A DNA stretch of 64,000 nucleotides from CAIUKX01 sp964580965. GTDB lineage: Bacteria; Bacteroidota; Bacteroidia; Flavobacteriales_D; Crocinitomicaceae. Below, one piece after another: positions 1 to 8,438 of this stretch; the stretch's first letter is position 1; every line of letters starts with the position of its first letter. The notes under the pieces were generated by a model, which worked only from the letters and a program-made list of their open reading frames with translations, searched no databases and was not told the origin of the DNA. The position numbers and the translations under genes were made by a program. Location of the stretch: positions 1-64,000 of the forward strand of contig CAZOLZ010000007.1 in the NCBI GenBank assembly GCA_964580965.1, read 5' to 3'.

Positions 1-833
1 AATTCCATATTTGGAACAACATGAGCCATCTGAAACACAATGCTTAATAATAATCCGGCAAGAAAATGCATTACTAAAAATCCCGTAATGATTGTTCCTA
101 GTGAAAATGAACTAAAATAATAAGGTAGAAAAACTACTGTAGTAAAGTAATACAACTTTAATGGAATGAATTTAAGTAACTGTAATCTATATGCCTTTTT
201 ATTAGGAATTAAACCTATTTTATAATAATAAGTACATTTTACAAAATCTTTTCCAGTGACCCAAAATAGAGTCAATAAGGAGTAAAAAAACCAAACATAA
301 TAGTGTTGATACTTCTGGATTTTATACAATTTACTATGTGGTGAAAAACGAAGTAAAAATACTGGCGCTGTGATGTCTTCATCGTGTCCGTGAATATTTG
401 TATAAGTATGGTGTAAAATATTGTGCTGAAATTTCCACATTTTACTACTACAACCTAAAAAATCTAGAGTATGACCCAAGAAAAAACTTAGTTTTGGATT
501 TGTAGTATAAGCACCATGATTGGCATCATGCATAATACCCATTCCGATACCAGCTATGCCTAGACCACTAATAGCATAAAGTAAAATTACCAGAAAATTT
601 GAACTAACAATATCTAAACTAACTATAAAAATTGGAATTATGTATGCCAATAACATAATAACAGTCTTTAAATACATCTCCACATTTGCCTGCTTCTTGA
701 TGTTGTTGGATTTAAAATACTCGTTAATTCTTTCTTTTAAAGTTTGAGAGAACTCCTGTTCAACTGTTGAGGAAAATTTTAAATTTTTAATAAGCCTGAG
801 TTTTAATTTACAAAAATAATTGATTAATTGCAT
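1..833 (-). CDS. Membrane fatty acid desaturase, partial (3' end outside window)
   Basis: I translated this by hand from the minus strand. It opens with ATG at 833, has an in-frame stop about 12 codons upstream, and stays open to the window edge (about 277 residues). Two histidine boxes are visible: HDANH near residue 103 and HNILHH near residue 138, each flanked by hydrophobic stretches. These are the di-iron ligands of the membrane acyl-CoA/acyl-lipid desaturase family (FA_desaturase, PF00487), which introduces double bonds into membrane lipid acyl chains. The spacing and the text around the boxes (GIGMGIMHDANHGAYT, HTYTNIHGHDEDI) resemble linoleoyl-CoA-type front-end desaturases. The third histidine box should lie beyond base 1. 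Regiospecificity cannot be told. It is divergent from the DEAD-box helicase gene, and cold-linked membrane remodelling is a possible but unproven connection. Confidence 0.85.
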   Translation of the reverse strand, partial: MQLINYFCKLKLRLIKNLKFSSTVEQEFSQTLKERINEYFKSNNIKKQANVEMYLKTVIMLLAYIIPIFIVSLDIVSSNFLVILLYAISGLGIAGIGMGIMHDANHGAYTTNPKLSFFLGHTLDFLGCSSKMWKFQHNILHHTYTNIHGHDEDITAPVFLLRFSPHSKLYKIQKYQHYYVWFFYSLLTLFWVTGKDFVKCTYYYKIGLIPNKKAYRLQLLKFIPLKLYYFTTVVFLPYYFSSFSLGTIITGFLVMHFLAGLLLSIVFQMAHVVPNME

Positions 834-957
834 TAACCTAATTTAAGACCTTTAATCTATGATTCAGTATCATTCGAATAAATTGATTCTTTAATTTTTG
901 GAAGATCAATCAATATTTGTAAAGATAGTTCATTAACAAGTAATAAAAAAATTAATG

Positions 958-965
958 TAACTTTG
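958..965 (+). promoter_or_regulatory. Promoter -7 element of the DEAD-box helicase gene
   Basis: TAACTTTG matches the Bacteroidota sigma-A -7 consensus TAnnTTTG. It lies 83 bases before the helicase ATG, predicting a 5' leader of roughly 75 nt that contains a stem-loop. No clear -33 TTG is seen. Confidence 0.45.
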
Positions 966-987
966 ATTCTTTATTATTTATCTGTTC

Positions 988-1007
988 GAGATATTTCAAA
1001 ATATCTC
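988..1007 (+). promoter_or_regulatory. Perfect 8-bp stem-loop in the helicase leader
   Basis: GAGATATT-TCAA-AATATCTC is a perfect inverted repeat with a 4-nt loop, 41 bases before the ATG. It lies downstream of the predicted -7 element and would therefore be in the mRNA leader. It has no T-tail, so it is not a standard terminator. A role in cold- or helicase-dependent control is inference. Confidence 0.4.
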
Positions 1008-1048
1008 AATTCAGTTATTGAAATGCTTGAAAAGTTGACAGTTCATTT

Positions 1049-2230
1049 ATGACACAAAAAGTACAAAACAAAAAATCTTTTAAAGGAAAGCCCAAAAAAC
1101 CGATAAAAAAAGGAAAAAAATCTAGTATTAATCCAGAAGATTTAATTCAAAAAGCATCCATTAATGCTGCAAAACCAATTGAAGTAGATAATCGCTTTTC
1201 TGAAATGAATCTAAATCCTGTATTGAAAGCAAATATTGCTAAAATTGGTTTCGAAAAACCTACACCAATTCAAGATCAATCATTGGACAAATTAATTGAT
1301 GGTGAAAACCTAATTGGAATAGCAAATACAGGTACTGGTAAAACGGGTGCGTTTTTAATTCCAATTATTGAAAATTTATTGGATGATGAAAAAGATAAAT
1401 TTCAATCATTAATCATTTTACCTACAAGAGAATTAGCTCTTCAAGTTTACGATGAATTTAAAAAGTTGGGATTAAACCTTAAATTAACTGCAGGATGTTT
1501 TATCGGTGGAACAAATATTGAAAAGGATATTAGAAGCTTAAAAAATCGTTTTGATGTGATTATCGGAACACCTGGACGTTTATTAGATTTAAAAAATAGA
1601 AAAGCGTTAAAATTAACTGCTGTTGAAGTCCTTGTTTTAGATGAATTTGACAAAATGCTTGATATGGGATTTATTAAAGACATACGAACAATTGTCAACG
1701 AACTAAAATATCGTAAACAAACTATTTTGTTTTCAGCTACAAATAATCGTTCTCAAAAATCAATCATTGATGAATTAGTCAAAAACCCGTTTTTAGTTGA
1801 AATTAATAAAGGAAATGAAACTTCTAAAAATGTTGAACAAGATATTATTCGTTTAGGAGATGGTCAAGATAAATTTAAAGTTTTAATTGACTTATTAAAA
1901 GATGAACGTTTTGATAAAGTGATTCTATTTATGGAAATGAAACACCAAGCAAATCGTTTGTCCAAAAAACTAAATAAACATGGAGTTAAAGCGGATCAAA
2001 TTCATGGCGATAAATCTCAAAATTACCGAGTCAATGCATTGAATAAATTTAAAACTGGAGCGATTCAGGTTTTAGTTGCAACTGATGTTGCTGCAAGAGG
2101 TATAGATGTGAATGATGTTTCTTTGGTAATTAATTATGAACTACCTAAGGAATATGATTCCTACATTCACCGCATAGGAAGAACTGGAAGAGCTGGTAAA
2201 ACAGGTAATGCTATAACTTTTATTGATTAA
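1049..2230 (+). CDS. DEAD-box ATP-dependent RNA helicase
   Basis: This superfamily-2 RNA helicase of 393 aa unwinds short RNA duplexes with ATP and is usually linked to ribosome assembly or RNA decay in the cytoplasm. A lysine-rich N-terminal tail of about 45 residues precedes the core. Motifs in order are the Q motif (PTPIQDQ, about 71-77), motif I (ANTGTGKT, about 92-99), PTRELA, TPGR, motif II, SAT, ARGID and HRIGRTGRAG. Motif II reads DEFD (about 198-201) rather than DEAD; the two Asp and the Glu needed for Mg-ATP are kept. The protein stops soon after motif VI, so it has no long C-terminal extension. Start ATG at 1049; no strong RBS is visible. The exact paralogue (RhlE, CsdA or SrmB type) cannot be fixed from sequence alone. 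Confidence 0.93.
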   Translation: MTQKVQNKKSFKGKPKKPIKKGKKSSINPEDLIQKASINAAKPIEVDNRFSEMNLNPVLKANIAKIGFEKPTPIQDQSLDKLIDGENLIGIANTGTGKTGAFLIPIIENLLDDEKDKFQSLIILPTRELALQVYDEFKKLGLNLKLTAGCFIGGTNIEKDIRSLKNRFDVIIGTPGRLLDLKNRKALKLTAVEVLVLDEFDKMLDMGFIKDIRTIVNELKYRKQTILFSATNNRSQKSIIDELVKNPFLVEINKGNETSKNVEQDIIRLGDGQDKFKVLIDLLKDERFDKVILFMEMKHQANRLSKKLNKHGVKADQIHGDKSQNYRVNALNKFKTGAIQVLVATDVAARGIDVNDVSLVINYELPKEYDSYIHRIGRTGRAGKTGNAITFID

Positions 2231-2264
2231 TTTTGATTAATTATAATATAGTTCACATTCAATT

Positions 2265-3023
2265 ATGATACTTTTCGCAAAAGGATTTCTAAAAGCATTT
2301 AACAGAACTTTAGGAATTTTATTCCTATTCATAGCGTTGGGATTGTATTTTGATAGCCGGTTTTTTATTGATATTTATGATCAAGGTCAATGGATTGCAA
2401 ATGGATTAATGGTAGCCGTATACATTCTACTTCTTTATCGAGGTACAAATCGTTCAAGGGAGTTAATGATTTATGCTACCTTAATTGGTATTGCTGGCGA
2501 ATATCTTTTTTCTTTAGGCTTTGAAATGTATACATATCGTTTAGGGAATGTTCCTTGGTATGTTCCTCCTGGTCATGCTATTATTTACATTTCTGCCGTT
2601 TATTTTTGTCGAGAAGCATTTATAAAATTTAATAGAAGTAAAATCGAACAAATCTTTAAACTCGGTATATTCTTTTATGCCTTTTTTTTCTTAGTTGTCT
2701 ACTTTGATGTTTTTGGATTTGTTCTGACTTTAATTTCTTTGTGGATATTAAAAAATAAACCTCGTGAAAGACTATTTTACTATTCTATGTATATCGTTGT
2801 GGCTTTTTTAGAAATAGTTGGAACAAGATATGCTTGTTGGTTTTGGCCAGATGAAGCTTTTGGTGTTTTTTCTTTTCTACCCAGCGCAAACCCTCCTAGT
2901 GGTATTAGTTTCTTTTATTTTGGATTAGATCTTGGAAGTTTATGGTTATACAAACAACGTCATAAGATAGCCTGGGGAAGAATGAAAAGTATTCGTACTA
3001 TGAAAGAAACTTCAATTGTTTAG
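2265..3023 (+). CDS. Conserved multi-spanning membrane protein, function unknown
   Basis: I do not recognise this 252-residue protein. About seven hydrophobic helices are visible, starting near residue 12. Between them lie distinctive polar loops: a YVPPGHAIIY segment near residue 100 and an NPPSGISFFYFGLDLG segment near residue 210, with conserved-looking Trp, His and Pro residues. The pattern suggests a conserved inner-membrane protein rather than a transporter with repeats. It starts 34 bases after the helicase stop, so it may be co-transcribed. It ends in a hairpin terminator shared with the convergent kynA gene. Confidence 0.75.
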   Translation: MILFAKGFLKAFNRTLGILFLFIALGLYFDSRFFIDIYDQGQWIANGLMVAVYILLLYRGTNRSRELMIYATLIGIAGEYLFSLGFEMYTYRLGNVPWYVPPGHAIIYISAVYFCREAFIKFNRSKIEQIFKLGIFFYAFFFLVVYFDVFGFVLTLISLWILKNKPRERLFYYSMYIVVAFLEIVGTRYACWFWPDEAFGVFSFLPSANPPSGISFFYFGLDLGSLWLYKQRHKIAWGRMKSIRTMKETSIV

Positions 3024-3061
3024 AATTTAAAGAACACCTTATTTAGGTATTCTTTAAATTC
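3023..3061. terminator. Bidirectional hairpin terminator between convergent genes
   Basis: Arms 3023-3038 and 3046-3061 pair over 16 positions with one mismatch around a 7-nt loop. The hairpin sits between the stop of the membrane protein and the end of kynA on the other strand. It is A/T-rich, which suits termination in either direction. Confidence 0.6.
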
Positions 3062-3074
3062 TTTGTCTATACAT

Positions 3075-4028
3075 TTATTCCCCTAATACACTATCTACCC
3101 AGGATTTTCCCCATTCTTCAACTTCTTTTTCAGACCACAACTCTGGATAAAAAATTCTCTTTTGGAACCTTGGTGGTAAATATTTTTGCCAGTTTGTTCC
3201 TCCTGTTGCAGCAATATCTTCAGGAGCTTTGTGTAAATATCTTACAGCTGATTTATAATGTGATAGAGGCCAATTAACATTCACATTAATATCATTTTTA
3301 CGCAACACTTGTTTTACTTCCGGTAAGGCTTGTTCTTCTGGAGTCAAACGTAAATATGCTTGCCACAAATTCTTTGTACGATATTCTTCTCCTAAAGCGA
3401 TAAATTCATCTTTATAACGTTCTTCGAATTGAATTAAAGTTAATGTCTTTTTACCTGTAGCTAATTCTGTTGCGCCTTCTTTCCAGTAAATATGCTCGAA
3501 TAAATTTGCAATTGAATCTTTTGGATCAATTTGAGCTCTTACATCTTTAGCAACTAAATTTTTGAAATCAGTAGAACAAATCTCTATTTTGCGGTATTGT
3601 GCAGATTGAAAACCACTTGCAGGTAACAATGACATTCTAAATTTTAAGAATTGGTCTCTTTCCATTCCATCAATCATTATGTCAAAGCTGTGTGTTAAAG
3701 CTTCAAAATAACGATTAATTCTTGTTACCCTATCCACAAAGAATTTTGCATTCAAATCTTCTTTCTCTCCAACTTGTTCAAACTCTCTTAGTGCTAATTT
3801 GAAATATAGTTCTGTAATTTGATGATACATGATAAAAATTACCTCATCAGGGAGACTTGTACGAGGCTTTTGTAAACTTAATAACGTATCTACCTCAACA
3901 TAGTCCCAATATTTAACTGTATCTGCATACAATAAGCCATCCAAATAAGACAATAAATCTTGCCCTAAAGCACTATATTTTTTTTCTAATAATTCTAACC
4001 TTTGAGTTATTTCTGGTGTTATCTCCAT
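3075..4028 (-). CDS. kynA: Tryptophan 2,3-dioxygenase
   Basis: This heme enzyme of 317 aa opens the indole ring of L-tryptophan with O2 to give N-formylkynurenine, the first step of the kynurenine pathway. Family landmarks are the IMYHQITELYFKLAL helix near residue 66 (active-site His and substrate pocket) and the C-terminal SHYKSAVRYL helix, which should carry the proximal heme His. It is followed by an ATGGTNWQKYLPPRF loop, the counterpart of the family GTGGSSG substrate loop. Length is within the family range. It stands alone, divergent from pgk, and is separated from the other kynurenine genes by pgk. A -7 element at 4056-4063 gives a short leader. Confidence 0.95.
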   Translation of the reverse strand: MEITPEITQRLELLEKKYSALGQDLLSYLDGLLYADTVKYWDYVEVDTLLSLQKPRTSLPDEVIFIMYHQITELYFKLALREFEQVGEKEDLNAKFFVDRVTRINRYFEALTHSFDIMIDGMERDQFLKFRMSLLPASGFQSAQYRKIEICSTDFKNLVAKDVRAQIDPKDSIANLFEHIYWKEGATELATGKKTLTLIQFEERYKDEFIALGEEYRTKNLWQAYLRLTPEEQALPEVKQVLRKNDINVNVNWPLSHYKSAVRYLHKAPEDIAATGGTNWQKYLPPRFQKRIFYPELWSEKEVEEWGKSWVDSVLGE

Positions 4029-4055
4029 AATATTTCAATTATTTTATGTCTTAAG

Positions 4056-4063
4056 CAAATGTA
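4056..4063 (-). promoter_or_regulatory. Promoter -7 element of kynA
   Basis: On the minus strand this reads TACATTTG, a match to TAnnTTTG, 28 bases before the kynA ATG. A clear -33 TTG is not seen. Confidence 0.4.
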
Positions 4064-4240
4064 ATTACCGAATGTTTAATTTTAAAAAAAATGTCGTTAA
4101 TATTTATTATTCTAACAAGATGTTATTTTTTTGTTATAATTTGATTCGGTTTACAGTATAAAAGTAAAAACAATATTCAATTTAGGTAGTAGACTAAAAG
4201 TGAATGAGTAAATCATTTTAGATAATTAAGTGAAATTCAC

Positions 4241-4248
4241 TAACTTTG
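4241..4248 (+). promoter_or_regulatory. Promoter -7 element of pgk
   Basis: TAACTTTG matches TAnnTTTG and ends 17 bases before the pgk ATG, giving a leader of roughly 10 nt. The rest of the 237-base gap between kynA and pgk holds only A/T-rich sequence that I cannot assign. Confidence 0.5.
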
Positions 4249-4265
4249 TGTAAAATTTTTATAAA

Positions 4266-5480
4266 ATGGCTGATATACATTCATATGATTTTAAAGGAAA
4301 GCGAGCATTAATCCGTGTTGATTTTAATGTTCCATTAGACAAAGAAACTTTAGCAGTTACTGATGATACAAGAATTCGTGCTGCTGTTCCAACAATTAAA
4401 CACGTTTTAAATAATGGAGGAAGTGTTGTTTTAATGTCACACTTAGGAAGACCAAAAGAAGGGTTTGAGGATAAATTTTCTTTAAAACATATTGTAAACA
4501 GAGTTGCTGAATTGATTGGTCACTCTATTTCTTTTACTGAAGATTGTATCGGTGAAAAAGCAACTCAAATGACAGCTAATTTACCTGCTGGAGAAGTTGT
4601 TTTATTAGAAAATTTACGTTTCTATAAACAAGAGACTACAGGAACAGAAAGTTTTGCACAAGAATTAGCAAAACATGGTGATGTATACATTAATGATGCA
4701 TTTGGTACAGCTCACAGAGCACATGCAAGTACTGCGGTTATAGCTAAATTCTTTCCAAATGATAAAATGTTTGGTTATTTACTTGAAGCTGAAATCAAAA
4801 GTGTAGATAAAGTTTTAAATAGTACTGAAAAACCATTAACTGCTATTGTTGGTGGTGCCAAAGTTTCTTCTAAAATTACAATTATTGAGCAATTATTAGA
4901 AAAAGTAGACAACTTAATCGTTGGAGGAGGAATGGCTTTCACTTTTGTTAAAGCAAAAGGGGGGGAAGTTGGAAACTCATTAATTGAAGATGATTATATC
5001 CAAACTGCCATTGAAATCATGGAAAAAGCAAAAACAAAAGGCGTGAATTTATACATTCCTATTGATGCTATTATTGCTGATACATTTTCTAATGATGCAA
5101 ACAGACAAACAGTAAAAATTGACCAAATTCCATCAGGATGGATGGGATTAGATGTTGGGCCAGAAACTTCAAAAGATTGTGCTGAAATCATTGAAAATTC
5201 TAAATTGATTTTATGGAATGGTCCAATGGGTGTTTTTGAAATGTCCAACTTCCAAGCTGGAACTAAAAAAGCTGCTGACGCGATTGTTAAAGCGACTGAA
5301 AAAGGTGCTTTCTCATTAATCGGTGGTGGAGATTCTGTTGCTGCAATCAACTTGTTTAATTTAGCTGATAAAGTAAGCTATGTATCAACTGGTGGTGGTG
5401 CTATGTTAGAATACCTAGAAGGTATTGAATTGCCAGGAATTAAGGCAATTAAAGAGTTAACTTTGGAAGCAAATCATTAA
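4266..5480 (+). CDS. pgk: Phosphoglycerate kinase
   Basis: This glycolytic and gluconeogenic enzyme of 404 aa interconverts 1,3-bisphosphoglycerate and 3-phosphoglycerate with ADP/ATP in the cytosol. The N-terminal signature KRALIRVDFNVPLD, the SHLGRP loop, LLENLRFYKQE, AHRAHAST and the C-terminal nucleotide-binding GGGDSVAA and STGGGAMLE segments are all present in order. Full length and intact. It is a single-gene unit with its own promoter element (4241-4248) and a strong rho-independent terminator directly downstream. Confidence 0.98.
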   Translation: MADIHSYDFKGKRALIRVDFNVPLDKETLAVTDDTRIRAAVPTIKHVLNNGGSVVLMSHLGRPKEGFEDKFSLKHIVNRVAELIGHSISFTEDCIGEKATQMTANLPAGEVVLLENLRFYKQETTGTESFAQELAKHGDVYINDAFGTAHRAHASTAVIAKFFPNDKMFGYLLEAEIKSVDKVLNSTEKPLTAIVGGAKVSSKITIIEQLLEKVDNLIVGGGMAFTFVKAKGGEVGNSLIEDDYIQTAIEIMEKAKTKGVNLYIPIDAIIADTFSNDANRQTVKIDQIPSGWMGLDVGPETSKDCAEIIENSKLILWNGPMGVFEMSNFQAGTKKAADAIVKATEKGAFSLIGGGDSVAAINLFNLADKVSYVSTGGGAMLEYLEGIELPGIKAIKELTLEANH

Positions 5481-5528
5481 AACTATTCCAAATTCTATCT
5501 CAAAAAAATAAGTAACTGATGAAAATTA

Positions 5529-5565
5529 AAAAAGGCCTTCATATTGAGGGCCTTTTTCTTTTTTT
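5529..5565. terminator. Strong rho-independent terminator of pgk, shared with the convergent gene
   Basis: Arms AAAAAGGCC (5529-5537) and GGCCTTTTT (5549-5557) flank an 11-nt loop and are followed by a T-run to 5565. It also has an A-run on the left, so it can stop transcription from both sides: pgk (+) and the barrel gene ending at 5570 (-). Confidence 0.85.
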
Positions 5566-5569
5566 AAAA

Positions 5570-6415
5570 TTAAAAGTTGAATACAACCCCTATTGAAAAT
5601 GGAAAAATAGTTGCTGTCTTTCCATCAACAAACATGGATGTAAGACTATAGTTGGCATAAATCCCAAAATCATTGTATCCTGTTCTTAATGTTGCATCCA
5701 AGGTTAATGTATTTAAATGAAAATCATCTTTAATTTTACTCTCAAACGATTTACCCGAATAGTCTTTACCTTTCCTTTTAGTTTTTGAACCAAGCCTTAA
5801 ACCACCAACAACACCGGTTACTAAATAAAAACCTCCTTCTTGCTTTGAAGAGATGTCAAGTAACAACGGTACATTCAAATAAGTTGCTTTTAATTTATTT
5901 GTTGAATAATTTACTGTTGTATTCAATGTTGCAAAAACAGAATCTTGATTTGCTGTTAAAACGTAATTATTTTTAAATCCATAACTGTTAAATGTGAAAC
6001 CAACTCCTGTGGTTATTCCCACCACACTTCCTATTAATCTAATTTTTTTCTCTGCTATATTTAGACCATAACTGTATGACCTTGCTGGATCAATTTCCCA
6101 ATATCTTTCATTTGGAAAAGATAAGCCTTGTGTTTCATTTGTCAAAAAATTAAGTCCAACTGAAAAACCTGCCCAATGTGCTTCACTTCTATTTTTATCT
6201 ATTTTAGCATCTTTTCCTTTAGAGGAATTACTTTGAATATTTATTTGTTTGATTGAATCATTTACTTTTATAATCTCTAATATACTTCCGTAACGTTTTA
6301 CATTTGAATCTGAAACAATTAGTGATGATGAATCTACAGATTCAATTGTTTGTTCTTGTTGAGCAAAAGCCGTTAAATTAATTGTAAGTAAACCTAAAAG
6401 TACTGTTTTTATCAT
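5570..6415 (-). CDS. Outer-membrane beta-barrel-like protein, function unknown
   Basis: The frame is open to 6508, but the ATG at 6415 is preferred. It begins a clean signal peptide (MIKTVLLGLLTINLTAFAQQ) and leaves 40 bases after the preceding gene, whereas the longer form would overlap it. The mature part (about 260 aa) has a polar Ser/Asn/Lys-rich N-terminus, then alternating aromatic/hydrophobic strands ending in IFPFSIGVVFNF. The terminal Phe is typical of BAM-inserted barrels, so a small porin-like outer-membrane protein is likely. It is the last gene of the leftward unit 5570-8361. No substrate can be inferred. Confidence 0.75.
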   Translation of the reverse strand: MIKTVLLGLLTINLTAFAQQEQTIESVDSSSLIVSDSNVKRYGSILEIIKVNDSIKQINIQSNSSKGKDAKIDKNRSEAHWAGFSVGLNFLTNETQGLSFPNERYWEIDPARSYSYGLNIAEKKIRLIGSVVGITTGVGFTFNSYGFKNNYVLTANQDSVFATLNTTVNYSTNKLKATYLNVPLLLDISSKQEGGFYLVTGVVGGLRLGSKTKRKGKDYSGKSFESKIKDDFHLNTLTLDATLRTGYNDFGIYANYSLTSMFVDGKTATIFPFSIGVVFNF

Positions 6416-6455
6416 TGTATCTAATTTAAAAATATATGTGTAAAAATCATGCCAA

Positions 6456-7199
6456 TTATTTAATCGGTTTATAAAGTGTGGGTCTACTTGGACTTGCATC
6501 ATTCTCAAAAGCTGCTATTTGTAGCTCTAATAAATAATTTCCATCTTGAATTTCATTTTCTACGAAGACTAACTCTGTTATTGTTTTGTGAAATTGAGGA
6601 TTTTCAGGAACTTTCCAAAACGCGTGATGAAAAGCCAATACTCCTCCATCTTCTTCCCGATCAACAGATGGTGTATCAATAAGTAAATGTTGAACATCTA
6701 TTTTATTAAAAAGATCGATACAATCTATGTGCAAGTATGGAGGATTTGAGGCTGAATAATTTCGGTGTTTCTTTTCCTCTTCATTTGGTATAGTTCGAAT
6801 AATTAATGCCTCGATTGATGCAATACCTTTTAATTTTTCTTCTAATAATGCTTTTGTAATTACCAAATCACCATCTAGTTCAGCGGGTTTAATTGTTACA
6901 AGAACTGCATTAAAAAAATACTCTTTCAAGCATTGATTAACAGAATAGACTTCATTTGTGATGTGTCCTAAACATTCTGTATGTGTCCCATGACCATGGG
7001 GGTTGAAAGATATGTTCCTAAAATTAACACTCCCCCCTTGTGCAACAGTTCCAACAAAACCATCTCCTTTTACAGGCTCAATGATTGGTGCTTCAACGTA
7101 CCAAGCACGTGGATTTTGATTATCATTAGTTAATGGTAAGGCAATTGACAAAGGTTTGCTTGTGTCAAACTTCCCAAAATTTTCGATTTCTATAATCAT
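6456..7199 (-). CDS. Cyclase-family metal hydrolase, probable kynurenine formamidase
   Basis: This protein of 247 aa belongs to the cyclase family (PF04199), whose bacterial members include the KynB arylformamidase that hydrolyses N-formylkynurenine to kynurenine and formate. The metal-binding motif HGHGTHTECLGH (about 71-82) corresponds to the family HxGTHxDxPxH, with Glu and Cys where KynB commonly has Asp and Pro. The function is inferred from family plus context: kynA, kmo and kynU all lie within 7 kb. It starts one base after the alcohol dehydrogenase stop, so the two are co-transcribed. The variant motif means a related cyclic amide or isatin hydrolase is an alternative. Confidence 0.75.
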   Translation of the reverse strand: MIIEIENFGKFDTSKPLSIALPLTNDNQNPRAWYVEAPIIEPVKGDGFVGTVAQGGSVNFRNISFNPHGHGTHTECLGHITNEVYSVNQCLKEYFFNAVLVTIKPAELDGDLVITKALLEEKLKGIASIEALIIRTIPNEEEKKHRNYSASNPPYLHIDCIDLFNKIDVQHLLIDTPSVDREEDGGVLAFHHAFWKVPENPQFHKTITELVFVENEIQDGNYLLELQIAAFENDASPSRPTLYKPIK

Positions 7200-7200
7200 T

Positions 7201-8361
7201 TTAATAACTCATTTCAACAATTTCTTGTACGATTTCTGGTGTGATTGTTTTATGTTCACCCAAGCCTATCCAATTTCGTTCAATGAAACGATTTTTAATT
7301 TTTTCTGCTGTTCCATCGAACTCTTTCACATAATCTGAAAGTCGTGTAGGAATTCCTAATGATTGGAAAAATACTTCCATTGTCTCTATTCCTTTATGCG
7401 CTTTTTCATCAATATTTCCTTCTTTTACATCAAAAACACGTTCAGCAAATTGTGCTAATTTCTGTTTTTTCGTTTCAAAATTCTTTCTATAATGGCTTGG
7501 AGCAATGATTGCCAACGTTCTTGCGTGATCTATTCCATATAAAGCTGTTAGTTCATGACCAATAGAATGAATAGCCCAGTCTGTTGGAACCCCTTTTTGA
7601 ATTAATCCATTTAAAGCCATTGTACAACACCACATGTAATTTGAAGCAGCTTCATAATCAAAAGGTTTGTCTAAAATAGATGGTCCAACTTCAATCAACG
7701 TTTTCATAATACTTTCTGCAAAACGATCTTGTAAATCAGCATTAGCTGGATAAGTCATATACTGTTCCATTACGTGCGTAAAAGCATCCGTAACACCATT
7801 TGCAATTTGATTTCTAGGAATAGACTGAACCACTAGAGGATCCAAAATCGAGAATTGAGGAAATAAACCTGGCCCTCCCATTCCTAATTTTTCTTTAGTT
7901 TCTGCTCTTGTTATGACAGCTCCCGAATTCATTTCTGAACCTGTTGCTGGCATAGTTAATACAGTTCCAAAAGGCATTCCAACTTCAGTTCGAATATGTT
8001 TTTTCAAAATATCCCAAGGTTCATCTCCTTGGTATAAAGAAGCAGATGATAAGAATTTAGTTCCATCAATAACTGAACCTCCTCCAACTGCTAGTAAATA
8101 AGTAATCTTTTCTAATTTGATAATTTCTAATGCTTTCAACAAAACCGAATACTCAGGATTTGCAGGAATACCTCCAAATTCAATGATTTCGAAACTCATT
8201 AAAGCCGATTTAACTTGTTCATAAATACCATTCTTTTTGATACTTCCTCCTCCGAACAGCATTAAAACTTTAGCACCTTGGGGTATTTCAGTTGAAAGTT
8301 TTGCAATTGTATCTTTTCCGAAAATTATTTTCGTTGGATTTTTGAATTCAAAATTTAGCAT
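7201..8361 (-). CDS. Iron-containing alcohol dehydrogenase, YqhD/butanol-dehydrogenase type
   Basis: This group III metal-dependent alcohol dehydrogenase of 386 aa reduces aldehydes with NAD(P)H in the cytosol. The nucleotide-binding loop GGGSVIDGTK is near residue 97 and the GTVLTMPATGSEMNSGAVI segment near residue 135. Metal ligands are expected in the Asp of NGVTDAFTHVMEQY, His of HSIGHELTALYGIDH and the following His. The HELTALYGIDHARTLAI text is characteristic of the YqhD branch. The gene is in a tight leftward unit with the cyclase-family hydrolase (1-base gap). The physiological substrate is not evident. Confidence 0.9.
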   Translation of the reverse strand: MLNFEFKNPTKIIFGKDTIAKLSTEIPQGAKVLMLFGGGSIKKNGIYEQVKSALMSFEIIEFGGIPANPEYSVLLKALEIIKLEKITYLLAVGGGSVIDGTKFLSSASLYQGDEPWDILKKHIRTEVGMPFGTVLTMPATGSEMNSGAVITRAETKEKLGMGGPGLFPQFSILDPLVVQSIPRNQIANGVTDAFTHVMEQYMTYPANADLQDRFAESIMKTLIEVGPSILDKPFDYEAASNYMWCCTMALNGLIQKGVPTDWAIHSIGHELTALYGIDHARTLAIIAPSHYRKNFETKKQKLAQFAERVFDVKEGNIDEKAHKGIETMEVFFQSLGIPTRLSDYVKEFDGTAEKIKNRFIERNWIGLGEHKTITPEIVQEIVEMSY

Positions 8362-8438
8362 TACTGGTGTATTTTATGTTTAAAACTAAAATTATAAATT
8401 TTATAGATTGAAAGTAAATATCATAAATATAGCATTTA

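Noticed and set aside
6416..6508. Longer N-terminus of the barrel protein at 5570
   Set aside because: It would overlap the upstream hydrolase gene and place 31 residues before a perfect signal peptide.
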